Below the pieces are notes generated by a model. The model did no database searches, was not told the origin of the DNA, and was given only the letters and a program-made list of their open reading frames with translations. Of a stretch of 64,000 bases of DNA, positions 1-12,480 are shown piece after piece. How positions within the stretch are numbered: position 1 is the stretch's first letter; every line of letters starts with the position of its first letter. Location: positions 1 to 64,000 of the forward strand of contig NZ_BONP01000016.1 of assembly GCF_016862775.1 (NCBI RefSeq), written 5' to 3'. This stretch comes from Cellulomonas phragmiteti. GTDB taxonomy: Bacteria; Actinomycetota; Actinomycetes; Actinomycetales; Cellulomonadaceae. The translations under genes were made by a program, and so were the position numbers.

Positions 1-830
1 CGCCGACGCCCACCGCGTCGCCCACCGTGACGCCCGAGCCGACCACGGACCCGGAGCCCGTCACGGTGCCGGTGCCCGTGCTCGACGTGGTGCAGCCCAA
101 GTGCGTCGGCTCGACCGTCGTCCCGAACGGTCGGGTCGTCATCAAGCCCGCGCCGTCGGTGGTGTGGGCCGTCGTGACGGGTGCCGGCACGGTGGACGAG
201 GACTTCGTCGCCGAGGCTGACGACCCCGGGCAGAAGGGCGACGTCGAGCTGGCGCCCGGCTCGTACGAGGTGTGGGCGCTGAACCTCGACGGTGACTTCG
301 GCGACCTCGGCGAGTGGCGGGTGCGGGAGTACTTCATCGCCCGCAGCGTGACGATCAAGCCCTTCACCGGGCCGTGCCCGGCCGTGGTCGCGACCCCGAC
401 CCCGGCGCCGACCGCGACGTCCGCGTGGGCACCCTCCGCCGACCAGCTCACGGCCGCCACCCAGGGCGGCTTCACCACCGCCGCGCGCGTCGACCAGGGC
501 GGCACGCTGACGCTGGCGGGCCTGACCCCCGGTGCCCAGGTGCGTCCGTTCCTGTTCTCCGTGCCGACCGACCTCGGCGCGGCCACCGTGGCCGCCGACG
601 GGACGCTCAAGGTGACGGTGCCGGCCGCCACCACCGCCGGCACGCACCGCGTGGCGGTCTACCTGGCCGACGGCACGCTCGTGGGCTGGCAGTACGTCGA
701 GGTGCTCGCGGCCGGGCAGTCGCTGGCCGCGACGGGTGCCGACCCGCGTGCCGGCGTCCTCGCCGCCGTCGTGCTGGTCGCGGCAGGCGGGGCGCTCGTC
801 CTGGCCCGTCGTCGACTGGCCACCCGCTGA
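1..830 (+). CDS. C-terminal part of a sortase-anchored surface protein (5' end outside window)
   Basis: The reading frame is open from base 3 to the TGA at 828-830, so the start lies before the window; the GTG at 27 is inside a Pro/Thr-rich linker and is unlikely to be the true start. About 270 residues are visible: a PT-rich stretch, beta-rich Ig/prealbumin-like segments, a second Pro/Ala/Thr linker and a classic sorting signal. The signal reads LAATG, followed by a hydrophobic segment (AGVLAAVVLVAAGGALVLA) and an RRR tail. LAxTG is the motif recognised by actinobacterial class E sortases, so the protein is inferred to be covalently attached to the cell wall. Its ligand or enzymatic role, if any, cannot be judged from this fragment. 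It faces the convergent trmB unit across a strong palindromic terminator. Confidence 0.75.
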   Translation, partial: PTPTASPTVTPEPTTDPEPVTVPVPVLDVVQPKCVGSTVVPNGRVVIKPAPSVVWAVVTGAGTVDEDFVAEADDPGQKGDVELAPGSYEVWALNLDGDFGDLGEWRVREYFIARSVTIKPFTGPCPAVVATPTPAPTATSAWAPSADQLTAATQGGFTTAARVDQGGTLTLAGLTPGAQVRPFLFSVPTDLGAATVAADGTLKVTVPAATTAGTHRVAVYLADGTLVGWQYVEVLAAGQSLAATGADPRAGVLAAVVLVAAGGALVLARRRLATR

Positions 831-842
831 CCTGAGGTCGCA

Positions 843-881
843 CGCGGGGCGCCGGACCGGTCACCGGTCCGGCGCCCCGCG
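843..881. terminator. Bidirectional terminator hairpin
   Basis: A perfect 19-bp inverted repeat centred on base 862 (arms 843-861 and 863-881) lies in the 72-bp gap between two convergent stop codons (828-830 on +, 902-904 on -). There is no T-tract, as is usual in high-GC actinobacteria. Confidence 0.8.
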
Positions 882-901
882 GCTGCGTCACCCCGGGGTC
901 G

Positions 902-1633
902 TCAGCGGCGCCGGCTGCCGCCCTGGCGACGGCCCGGCTCCCGGCCAGTGCGCCGCGGCGGCGGGGTCCGGCGCGTCGGGGGTGCGGGGTCCGGCGCGCC
1001 CGTCCCACCGGAGCCGCGGGAGCTGGCGACGGTGCGCCCGCGCACGATGCCCACCAGCTCCTGGGCGTGCGGGTGCTCGTCGTCCGTGCGCCAGACGAGC
1101 ACGACCGGTGACCCCGGGGCGTCGGGCACGACGCGCACGGCGGTGCCCCGGCGGTCGTGCAGCCGGGCCAGCGAGTGCGGCACCAGGAGCACGCCCGCGC
1201 CCTGGGCGGCGAGGTCGGCGCCCGTGGCCACGTCGGGGACCTCGAGCTCCTCGACGCCGGGCGGCGACCAGCCGAGCACGTCGTCGCCCGGGACGAGCAG
1301 CGTCTCGCCCGCGAGGTCGGCGACGTCGACCTGGTCGACGACCGTCAGCACGTGGTCCTTGCGCACGACGACGACGCTCTGCTCCGTCCACAGCGGCACC
1401 ACGGCCCAGCCCGTGCTCGTGCTCGGGGTCGTGGCGGACAGGCCCGCGGGGGGCGGGTCGACGCCGACCGGCGGCAGGCGCAGCACGGCGGCGTGCACGG
1501 TGCCGGCGAGGACCGCCGCGACGGCCTCGCCGGGCGGCGCGTGGACCACCTCGAGCGGGTCGTCGGGCAGGCGCTCGCGCCAGACCCGCGCCCAGCGGTC
1601 GGGGCTGGTGCCGGGCACCAGGAGCAGCCTCAC
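902..1633 (-). CDS. LysR-type substrate-binding domain protein without HTH
   Basis: The 243-residue product begins VRLLLVPGTSPDRW and continues as a periplasmic-binding-like effector domain of the LysR type (two alpha/beta lobes, including VVVRKDHVLTVVDQVDVADL and LAAQGAGVLLVPHSLARL). The N-terminal winged-helix DNA-binding region of true LysR regulators is absent. The GTG start overlaps the trmB stop as GTGA (1630-1633), so it is translationally coupled to trmB. From about residue 205 the protein becomes a Pro/Arg-rich low-complexity tail. A DNA-binding role is unlikely; a small-molecule sensor or partner protein is possible, but this is inference. Confidence 0.7.
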   Translation of the reverse strand: MRLLLVPGTSPDRWARVWRERLPDDPLEVVHAPPGEAVAAVLAGTVHAAVLRLPPVGVDPPPAGLSATTPSTSTGWAVVPLWTEQSVVVVRKDHVLTVVDQVDVADLAGETLLVPGDDVLGWSPPGVEELEVPDVATGADLAAQGAGVLLVPHSLARLHDRRGTAVRVVPDAPGSPVVLVWRTDDEHPHAQELVGIVRGRTVASSRGSGGTGAPDPAPPTRRTPPPRRTGREPGRRQGGSRRR

Positions 1634-2361
1634 CGGACCCGCCGCACGACGACGTCGGTGACCTCGTGCCCCAGGTCCAGCCCCCGCTGCTCGAACCGGG
1701 TGACGGGCCGGTGCGCGGGCCGCGGCACGACGCCGCCGACGAACCCCGGGTCGGTGGTCAGCACGTCGTGCATCTGGGCGGCGTAGTCGGCCCAGTCGGT
1801 CGCGACGTGCAGCGTGCCGCCGACGCGCAGCCGGTCCCGCAGCAGCCCCACGTGCGCGGGCTGCACGAGCCGGCGCTTGTGGTGCCGGGCCTTGGGCCAC
1901 GGGTCGGGGAAGAACGCGTGCACGGCGTCGAGGCTGCCCGGGGCGACCGCCGCGCGCAGGAGCCGCAGCGCGTCGCCGTGCGCGACGCGCACGTTGGTCA
2001 GCCCGTGCCGCTCGACGAGCAGCAGCAGCGCCGCGACACCGGGCAGGTGCGCCTCGACCGCGAGCCAGTCCCGCCCGGGGTCGGCGGCGGCCATCGCGGC
2101 GGTCGCGTCGCCCATGCCGGAGCCGATCTCGACGACCAGCGGCGCGGCCCGGCCGAACAGCGCGACCGTGTCGAGCAGGCCGTCGGGCGTCAGCGGCGGC
2201 GGGACGCGGGGGTCGTCGACGGAGAACCCCCAGCGGGGGAAGAGCCGCTCGAGCGCGTCGGCGCGGTCCGTGCCGAGCGCGGTGCGGCGCGGGTGGAACG
2301 TGCGCAGCGGCTCGTGGGCGCGCGACGCGCGGTGGGTGAACACGTCGGGCGGGGGCGGCAC
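1630..2361 (-). CDS. trmB: tRNA (guanine-N7-)-methyltransferase TrmB
   Basis: TrmB uses S-adenosylmethionine to make m7G46 in the variable loop of tRNAs. The product has the FRTFHPRR-like N-terminus (LRTFHPRRTALG), the SAM-binding motif VEIGSGMGD, the signature FFPDPWPKARHHKRR and the C-terminal family motif PVTRFEQRGLDLGH. Three in-frame GTGs (2379, 2370, 2361) could start it. I prefer 2361 (243 aa) because a TAGGGT -10-like box lies 7 nt upstream, giving a leaderless start; 2379 would give 249 aa. It is coupled to the downstream LysR-like domain gene by a 4-base overlap. Confidence 0.9.
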   Translation of the reverse strand: MPPPPDVFTHRASRAHEPLRTFHPRRTALGTDRADALERLFPRWGFSVDDPRVPPPLTPDGLLDTVALFGRAAPLVVEIGSGMGDATAAMAAADPGRDWLAVEAHLPGVAALLLLVERHGLTNVRVAHGDALRLLRAAVAPGSLDAVHAFFPDPWPKARHHKRRLVQPAHVGLLRDRLRVGGTLHVATDWADYAAQMHDVLTTDPGFVGGVVPRPAHRPVTRFEQRGLDLGHEVTDVVVRRVR

Positions 2362-2368
2362 GTCGCCC

Positions 2369-2374
2369 ACCCTA
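2369..2374 (-). promoter_or_regulatory. Candidate -10 box, leaderless trmB
   Basis: TAGGGT on the minus strand, 7 nt before the GTG at 2361. No clear -35 box was identified. Confidence 0.35.
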
Positions 2375-2385
2375 CGCACCGCGGC

Positions 2386-3165
2386 TCAGGCGACGAGGTC
2401 GTCGTCGGGCGTCTGGAGCAGCGCGAGCACCTCACCGGCCGGGCCGCGGACCAGCAGCATCCGCCCGTAGGGGGTGTCCTCCGGCCCGCTGACGACCTCG
2501 CCGCCCAGCTCGGCGACGCGCGGCGCGACCGCGTCGGCGTCCTCGACGGCCACGTACCAGGTCCAGGCCGCCGGCACGTCGCCCGCGCCCGGGCCGTACC
2601 CCCCGATGCCGACGGCGGGCGTCCCGCCCACGGCCAGGGACGTGTAGGTGAAGTCCGGTGCGCTCATGTCCTGCTGCTCGTACCCGAACAGGGCGGTGTA
2701 GAACCGGCGCGCGGCGGCCGGGTCGTGGGACATCTGCTCGGCCCAGACGAACGCACCGGGGGCGTCCGTCAGCTCCCAGCCGGTGTGCGTCCCCGACTCC
2801 CACAGGCCGACGAGCGCACCCGTGGGGTCCGCCAGCAGCGCCGTGCGGCACAGGTGCAGCACCGTCGACGGCCCGGCGACGACCGTCGCGCCCGCCTCGA
2901 CCGCGCGGGCGACGGCTGCCGCGACGTCGTCCGTCGCGAGGTACACGCACCACCCCGCGGCCTGCGGGACGTCCGCGACCCGCAGCCCGGCGACCACGTG
3001 CCCGCCGGCCGTGGCCGTGACGTACCCGCCGGTCTCCGGCCCGCCGACGCTCAGCTGCCAGCCGAGCAGGCCGCCGTAGAACCGCTGCGTCGGCCCGAGG
3101 TCCGTGACGGTGATGTCCGCCCAGGCGGGGACGCCGGCGGGCCACGGGTCGGGGCTGACGGTCAT
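2386..3165 (-). CDS. Tandem VOC (glyoxalase/bleomycin-resistance fold) protein
   Basis: The 259-aa product contains two vicinal-oxygen-chelate modules (about residues 10-125 and 135-255). The first opens WADITVTDLGPTQRFYGGLL and the second AFVWAEQMSHDPAAARRFYT. This two-module layout and length match the actinobacterial VOC proteins often annotated as hydroxylase or CFP30B-like; substrate unknown. The ATG at 3165 is preceded by GGAGGACCCC, a good ribosome-binding site, so an upstream in-frame start at 3228 is rejected. Its stop codon lies only 6 bp from the upstream limit of trmB on the same strand, so the two could be cotranscribed. Confidence 0.82.
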   Translation of the reverse strand: MTVSPDPWPAGVPAWADITVTDLGPTQRFYGGLLGWQLSVGGPETGGYVTATAGGHVVAGLRVADVPQAAGWCVYLATDDVAAAVARAVEAGATVVAGPSTVLHLCRTALLADPTGALVGLWESGTHTGWELTDAPGAFVWAEQMSHDPAAARRFYTALFGYEQQDMSAPDFTYTSLAVGGTPAVGIGGYGPGAGDVPAAWTWYVAVEDADAVAPRVAELGGEVVSGPEDTPYGRMLLVRGPAGEVLALLQTPDDDLVA

Positions 3166-3271
3166 GGGGTCCTCCGGGAGGTCGAGGTCGCGGACGTCGC
3201 CCGCGGCACGGCGAGCACAGCCAACCACCGCCGCGCGCGTCGTGCACCACGGGTCCGGCGCGCCGGTCCCG

Positions 3272-4279
3272 TCAACCGGTCGGGAAGAGGGCGGTGAGGA
3301 AGTCCGTGACCTCGCGCAGGTACCGCTCGCGCACAGGCGCGGCGGACAGCGCCAGGTCGTGCGCGCCGCCGGCGACCTCGACGAAGGTGACGTCGGCTCC
3401 CAGCAGCGGCGCGCGGCGCGCGATCTGGGCGGGGTCGAGGACGGAGTCGGTGCGCAGCAGCGCGTCGTGGTGCCTGCGGTCGGGACCCGCGGCGTCGGAC
3501 GCGAGGACGAGCACGGGCACGTCGACCGCCAGACCGCGGGCCACGCGGGCGTGGGCGCGGCGCACGGTCCGGACGAAGCCGGCCCGCACGGGGAACCCGC
3601 CGTGGGGCTTCCACGCGAGGTCGAAGTCCCACTCGCCGCCGGTGTCGCGGTGCAGCGCCTGCCCGTAGTGGGGGGCGAGGCTGCGCAGCGGGAGCCGCGG
3701 CGCGGGGCGTCCGACGAGGTCGATCACCCGCGTCAGCAGGGTCTGCTCGACCCGGGAGCCGCGCAGGTCCAGCCACGGCGAGTTGAGCACGAGCGCGTCG
3801 ACGAGGCCCAGGCCGCGGCGCGCGTCGGCCCACAGCGCGGCCGTCAGCCCCCCGGTGGAGTGCCCGAGCAGGACGAGCACGTCGTGGTCGGCGCGCAGCA
3901 GGCGCACCGCGGCGTCGATCTCCTCCACGTACGTCGCCAGGTCGGTCGTCTCGTTGGGCGGCCGGCCGGGACGGATGGAGCGGCCGTGGTCGCGCAGCTC
4001 CAGCGCGTAGGTGTCGTACCCGGCGGCGGCGAGCGCGTCGCCGACGTGCGGGTGGAAGAAGTAGTCGACGAACCCGTGCAGGTGGAGCACGGCGCGCCGC
4101 GAGGGTGCGGCGTCGGGCAGCCGCCGCACGAGCGTGGCGACGGGGTCGACGTGCGTGCGCCGCGCGACCGCGTCGGGCCGCAGGTGCAGCGTGCGGGCCC
4201 GCCAGCGCTCCCCGAGCACGTCGGGCTGCTCGTCGTCCCACCGGTCGCGCGCGGTGCGGGCGTCCTCGTCGTCGGCCAC
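3272..4279 (-). CDS. Alpha/beta hydrolase (serine aminopeptidase/lysophospholipase-like)
   Basis: The 335-aa protein carries the nucleophile elbow GHSTGG, a preceding HLHGFVDYFFHPHVG segment (oxyanion-hole HG), and a late EVAGGAHDLALS that supplies the catalytic His. The lid-containing layout resembles monoacylglycerol lipase or hydrolase_4 enzymes; there is no signal peptide, so it is probably cytoplasmic. I chose the GTG at 4279 because GAGGAT lies 7 nt upstream; a GTG at 4300 lacks this. Substrate not predictable. Confidence 0.8.
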   Translation of the reverse strand: MADDEDARTARDRWDDEQPDVLGERWRARTLHLRPDAVARRTHVDPVATLVRRLPDAAPSRRAVLHLHGFVDYFFHPHVGDALAAAGYDTYALELRDHGRSIRPGRPPNETTDLATYVEEIDAAVRLLRADHDVLVLLGHSTGGLTAALWADARRGLGLVDALVLNSPWLDLRGSRVEQTLLTRVIDLVGRPAPRLPLRSLAPHYGQALHRDTGGEWDFDLAWKPHGGFPVRAGFVRTVRRAHARVARGLAVDVPVLVLASDAAGPDRRHHDALLRTDSVLDPAQIARRAPLLGADVTFVEVAGGAHDLALSAAPVRERYLREVTDFLTALFPTG

Positions 4280-4352
4280 GCGCCGATCCTCGCACGGCAC
4301 CCGGGCCGGCGCCGTGAGCTGCCCGGCGTGACCGGGCCGACGCCGCGACCGG

Positions 4353-4664
4353 TCAGGGGGCGTCGCTGCGTGCCCGCCAGGAGGCGACCTTGCGCGCGAG
4401 CTCGTCGCCGACCTCGGCGGTGAGGTCCCGCGCCCGGTAGGGCGACGCGGTGCCGGCGCCGAGCGGGGCGGAGTCCTGGACCTGCGCGGCGAGCCGCACG
4501 AGGTAGTCGCGCCCCTCGGCGCGGTAGGCCGAGCGCTCGGCGTCGTCGAGGGCGATGACGACCGACGAGCCGACCGGGCTGTGGCCGACGTGCACGTCGA
4601 GCAGCAGCCGACCGTCGTCGGTCAGCAGCGACCAGCCCCCCGGGTCGCGGTCGAGGACCTCCAT
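4353..4664 (-). CDS. Conserved small hypothetical protein
   Basis: A 103-aa acidic protein beginning MEVLDRDPGGWSLLTDDGR. It contains no recognised motif; the visible pattern is a short beta-rich N-terminus and a helical C-terminal half ending SWRARSDAP. The ATG at 4664 follows GGAGGTGGC; an in-frame upstream start at 4694 is less well placed. It lies between the hydrolase and phosphatase genes on the same strand with gaps of about 75 bp. Confidence 0.6.
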   Translation of the reverse strand: MEVLDRDPGGWSLLTDDGRLLLDVHVGHSPVGSSVVIALDDAERSAYRAEGRDYLVRLAAQVQDSAPLGAGTASPYRARDLTAEVGDELARKVASWRARSDAP

Positions 4665-4739
4665 GCCACCTCCGGGCGTCGACGAGACGACCATCCTGCC
4701 AGGCCGCGCCGTCGACGCCCCGAGGTGGGGCGGCGGGCG

Positions 4740-5396
4740 TCAGGCGACGGACGGCACCGGGGTGGGCGTGCGCATCGGCCGCGCGGCGATGTGGCCCTGG
4801 CCGGCGACGTCGAGCGCGAGGGCCGTGATGCGCGACGTGCCGTCCGGCTCGACCTCCACCGTGGTGACGGACGCGTTGGGCAGCGGCACGAGGCCGACGT
4901 CGTCGACGGTGGCCAGGTAGGCGCCCAGGGCGAGGCCGTGGCCGACGACCAGCACGTGGCCGTCGCGGTGCGTGTCGGCGATCCGCGCGAAGACCTCGCG
5001 CGTGCGGCTCATGAAGTCGGCGCCGGACTCGCCGCCGGGCAGCCCGGGGTGCGTGCCGGCGAGCACGTCGGTGACGAGGTCGCTCCACTGGACGACCTCG
5101 TCGAGGACGCGCTCCGGGCGCTGCTCGTAGATGCCGAACGCGTACTCCAGGAGGTCGCGGTCGGTGCGCAGCGGGATGTCGGGGTGGTGGCGCAGCAGCT
5201 CGACGGCGGTCGCGACGGCGCGCCCCGACGGGGAGGACCAGGCGGCCGTGAACGGCGTGCCGGCCAGGTGGCGGGCGGTGGTCCGGACGCCGGCGCGGCC
5301 GTCGCGCGTGAGCGGCGAGTCGCAGCGTCCCTGCAGGATGCGGCGGGCGTTGAAGTGGGTGCGGCCGTGGCGGACGAGCGTCATGGTGAGGGTCAT
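4740..5396 (-). CDS. Histidine phosphatase family (phosphoglycerate mutase-like) protein
   Basis: The 218-aa protein opens MTLTMTLVRHGRTHFNARR, with the catalytic RHG motif (nucleophilic His). It also has the family Glu region (LLEYAFGIYEQRPE) and the second catalytic His in HVLVVGHGLALGAYL. This is the branch-1 histidine phosphatase fold; members act on sugar phosphates, phosphoglycerates, adenosylcobalamin phosphate or proteins, and the substrate here is not clear. The ATG at 5396 is chosen because the RHG motif is always near the N-terminus. It is divergent from clpB across a 198-bp promoter region. Confidence 0.85.
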   Translation of the reverse strand: MTLTMTLVRHGRTHFNARRILQGRCDSPLTRDGRAGVRTTARHLAGTPFTAAWSSPSGRAVATAVELLRHHPDIPLRTDRDLLEYAFGIYEQRPERVLDEVVQWSDLVTDVLAGTHPGLPGGESGADFMSRTREVFARIADTHRDGHVLVVGHGLALGAYLATVDDVGLVPLPNASVTTVEVEPDGTSRITALALDVAGQGHIAARPMRTPTPVPSVA

Positions 5397-5515
5397 CGGT
5401 GCCCTGCTCTCTCTCGGTGGTCGGCCCGACGCTAGGGGCCGCACGTGTCGCGCCGACGACGCAGGTGTGACGCGTGCGTGACGGTTGGGCGCCCGCTGCG
5501 CGGTGTCGCGACGAA

Positions 5516-5536
5516 GTTGAGCGGAATACACTCAAG
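5516..5536 (+). promoter_or_regulatory. HspR operator (HAIR element) of clpB
   Basis: The sequence has 7-7-7 architecture: GTTGAGC, 7 nt, ACTCAAG. The known HspR inverted repeat is CTTGAGT-N7-ACTCAAG: the right arm is perfect and the left arm differs at both end positions. It lies 58 bp upstream of the clpB start, as expected for a repressor of a chaperone gene. A TACACT hexamer (5527-5532) inside it could be the -10 box. Confidence 0.8.
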
Positions 5537-5594
5537 TTCGGGACTCGTTGAGGACGACAGCAGCACATCGACGAGAGACGTACAGGAGGACGCG

Positions 5595-8185
<2,591 letters not shown>

Positions 8186-8189
<4 letters not shown>

Positions 8190-8809
8190 CCGACGCGGGC
8201 GGCGGCACGGCCGGGGCGCGCGGACCGTACGCGAACGGGCGCGCGACCCGGCACCACGTGCTGGACGCCGCCATGGCCCTGTTCGGCGAGGTCGGCTACC
8301 GGTCGGCGTCCCTGCGCGAGGTCGCCGCGCGCGCCGGGATCTCCCACCCGGGGCTCATGCACCACTTCGGCAGCAAGGCGGCGCTCCTGGCGGCCGTGCT
8401 CGAGCGGCGCGACGAGCTGGACGAGGCCGCGATGGCCGCCGACGTCGCCGCAGGCGACGACGTGCTCACCGCGCTCGTGCGCGTGGTCGAGCGCAACGTC
8501 GAGCGGCCGCGGATCGTCCAGCTGTTCGTCACGCTCTCGGCGGAGGCGACGGCGCCGGACCACCCGGCGCACGCGTTCTTCGCGCAGCGGTACGCGCGGC
8601 ACGTGCGCCGCACCGCCGACGACCTGCGCCGCCTGGCGGACGACGGGCGGCTGCGGCCGGGGGTGGACCCGGTCGTCGCCGCCCGCCTCGTCCTGGCGAC
8701 GATGGACGGGCTGCAGGTCCAGTGGCTCCTCGCAGGGCCCACCACGGGGGCCGTCGACATGCCCGCCGAGTTCCGCGCGCTGCTCGCGACCCTCGTCGCG
8801 CCCGACTGA
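8186..8809 (+). CDS. TetR/AcrR family transcriptional regulator
   Basis: The 207-aa protein has an N-terminal TetR helix-turn-helix (about residues 22-68: [20 protein letters not shown] then [17 protein letters not shown]) and a helical ligand-binding domain ending in [11 protein letters not shown]. The GTG start overlaps the clpB stop by 4 bases, so it is translated with clpB. It is convergent with the GH3 gene, 9 bp away. It closely resembles the other TetR protein at 33615-34268, sharing the HHFGSK and [10 protein letters not shown] segments, which suggests duplication. Target genes unknown. Confidence 0.88.
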
Positions 8810-8817
8810 CCCCGGCG

Positions 8818-11070
<2,253 letters not shown>

Positions 11071-11163
11071 GGTGCACCTCCGCGCGCGGGATGGGGTCGG
11101 GACCACCGTAGCCCGAAGCCGACCACCTGGTAAGTGTTCAGGGGTGTGGCAGCATCCCGGAAC

Positions 11164-11871
11164 ATGCCCCTGACGAGCACCCCGCTGGCCGCCGCGTCCG
11201 CGACCGAGCTCGGCGGCCTGGCCGGGTGGGTGGTGTCCGTCATCGACGCCCTCGGACCCCTCGGGGTCGGGCTGCTCGTCGCGCTCGAGAACCTCTTCCC
11301 GCCGCTGCCGTCCGAGGTCGTGCTGCCCGTCGCCGGGTACGTGGCCGCGCAGGGCGGCATGTCCGTGGCCGGGGCGGTCGTCGCCGCGACCCTGGGCGCG
11401 GTCGTCGGCGCCTGGGCCCTGTACGGCCTGGGTGCCGCGGTCGGCCGCACCCGCATCCGGCACTGGCTGGAGCGGATCCCGCTCATGGAGGCCGACGACC
11501 TCGACCAGGCCGAGCGCTGGTTCGCGCGGCACGGCGGGGCCGCCGTCCTCGCCGGCCGCTGCGTGCCGGTCGTGCGCAGCCTGATCTCGGTCCCCGCGGG
11601 CGTCGAGCGCATGCCGCTGGCCCGGTTCACCCTGTTCACGCTCGTCGGCTCCGCCGTGTGGAACGGTGGCCTGGTCGGTGCCGGGTACCTGCTGGGCGCG
11701 CAGTGGCAGGACGTCGGCCGCTACGGCGACTGGCTCAACGCCGCCGTGTACGCGGTCATCGCCGTGCTGCTGGCCCGGTTCGTGTGGGCCCGCACCGGCC
11801 CGCGGGGTGCCCGGCGCCGTGCCGCCCGTGCCGCCCGCGCGGCCGCGCCCCCGCCGGCTCCCGGCGTCTGA
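11164..11871 (+). CDS. DedA family membrane protein
   Basis: A 235-aa polytopic membrane protein of the DedA/SNARE-associated (VTT domain) family, members of which act in undecaprenyl-phosphate or phospholipid flipping and membrane homeostasis. The conserved N-terminal re-entrant region appears as LENLFPPLPSEVVLPVAGY, followed by GAVVGAWALYGLGAAVGR and the R-x-x-P-x-x-R-like segment VPVVRSLISVPAGVERM. The ATG at 11164 is chosen because the mature family N-terminus begins just after it; a GTG at 11134 is in frame, and no strong ribosome-binding site distinguishes them. Confidence 0.88.
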   Translation: MPLTSTPLAAASATELGGLAGWVVSVIDALGPLGVGLLVALENLFPPLPSEVVLPVAGYVAAQGGMSVAGAVVAATLGAVVGAWALYGLGAAVGRTRIRHWLERIPLMEADDLDQAERWFARHGGAAVLAGRCVPVVRSLISVPAGVERMPLARFTLFTLVGSAVWNGGLVGAGYLLGAQWQDVGRYGDWLNAAVYAVIAVLLARFVWARTGPRGARRRAARAARAAAPPPAPGV

Positions 11872-11877
11872 CGGGCC

Positions 11878-12480
11878 TCAGCCCGCCCTCGTCGCCGTGC
11901 CGTCGACGAAGGAGCCCGTCACGGGCTCCGGGGGAACCGCCAGACACAGCCCCGTCCGGTCGCCGTCCGCCCAGCCCGGCTCGGTCGGCGCCCACGTGAC
12001 CACCCGGACGCCGGCGGCGACCTCGTCGTCGCTCAGCACGCACGCCCGGGCGACCCGCGCGTGCGCGCCGTCCTGGCCCGGCCACACGGCCGTCGGGTCG
12101 AAGGCGTACTGCGCGACCACCTGGGCCGCGTGCGGCTCGGCGCACGGCACGACGTCCACGCGGTCGACCTCACCGTCCCCGGGCAGCTCGGCGAGGCACG
12201 ACCCGGTGACGAGCTGCACCGCGTACGCCTGCGTCGGCGCCGTGACGTCCGGCGGCAGCGGGCGGCTGCGTGCGTCCGCCACCGCCCGGGTCCCCAGCAC
12301 CGCGCCCAGCGCGACCAGGACGAGCGCCGCGAGGCCCACCGTGACGACGACCACGCGCCGCCGCGCGCGCACCCGCGCCTCGGCCGCGGCCTGCCACCCG
12401 GCCGCGTAGTGCGCCGGCGGGTACGGGTCCTCCGGGACGTCCGGCGGACCGGGGGGTGCCGGCGTCCCGTCGGAGGTCAG
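11878..12480 (-). CDS. Membrane-anchored septum-formation-domain protein
   Basis: About 200 aa: a short Pro-rich N-terminus, one membrane segment (VVVVTVGLAALVLVALGAVL) and an extracellular domain resembling the Septum_form family. That domain has a GSCLAEL opening and VVPCAEPHAAQVVAQ, the Cys-x(n)-VPC-xx-pH-A pattern also seen in the upstream neighbour. There is no ATG, GTG or TTG at the natural N-terminus. The frame runs back into the upstream gene, and the most likely start is a CTG at 12478-12480 overlapping the upstream TGA (CTGA). A GTG start near 12372 would delete the N-terminus almost to the membrane segment. Function inferred as cell-envelope related only. Confidence 0.62.
   Translation of the reverse strand: MTSDGTPAPPGPPDVPEDPYPPAHYAAGWQAAAEARVRARRRVVVVTVGLAALVLVALGAVLGTRAVADARSRPLPPDVTAPTQAYAVQLVTGSCLAELPGDGEVDRVDVVPCAEPHAAQVVAQYAFDPTAVWPGQDGAHARVARACVLSDDEVAAGVRVVTWAPTEPGWADGDRTGLCLAVPPEPVTGSFVDGTATRAG

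Noticed and set aside
11873..11886. Hairpin between the DedA and septum-domain genes
   Set aside because: Only a 5-bp stem; too weak to call in 70%+ GC sequence.
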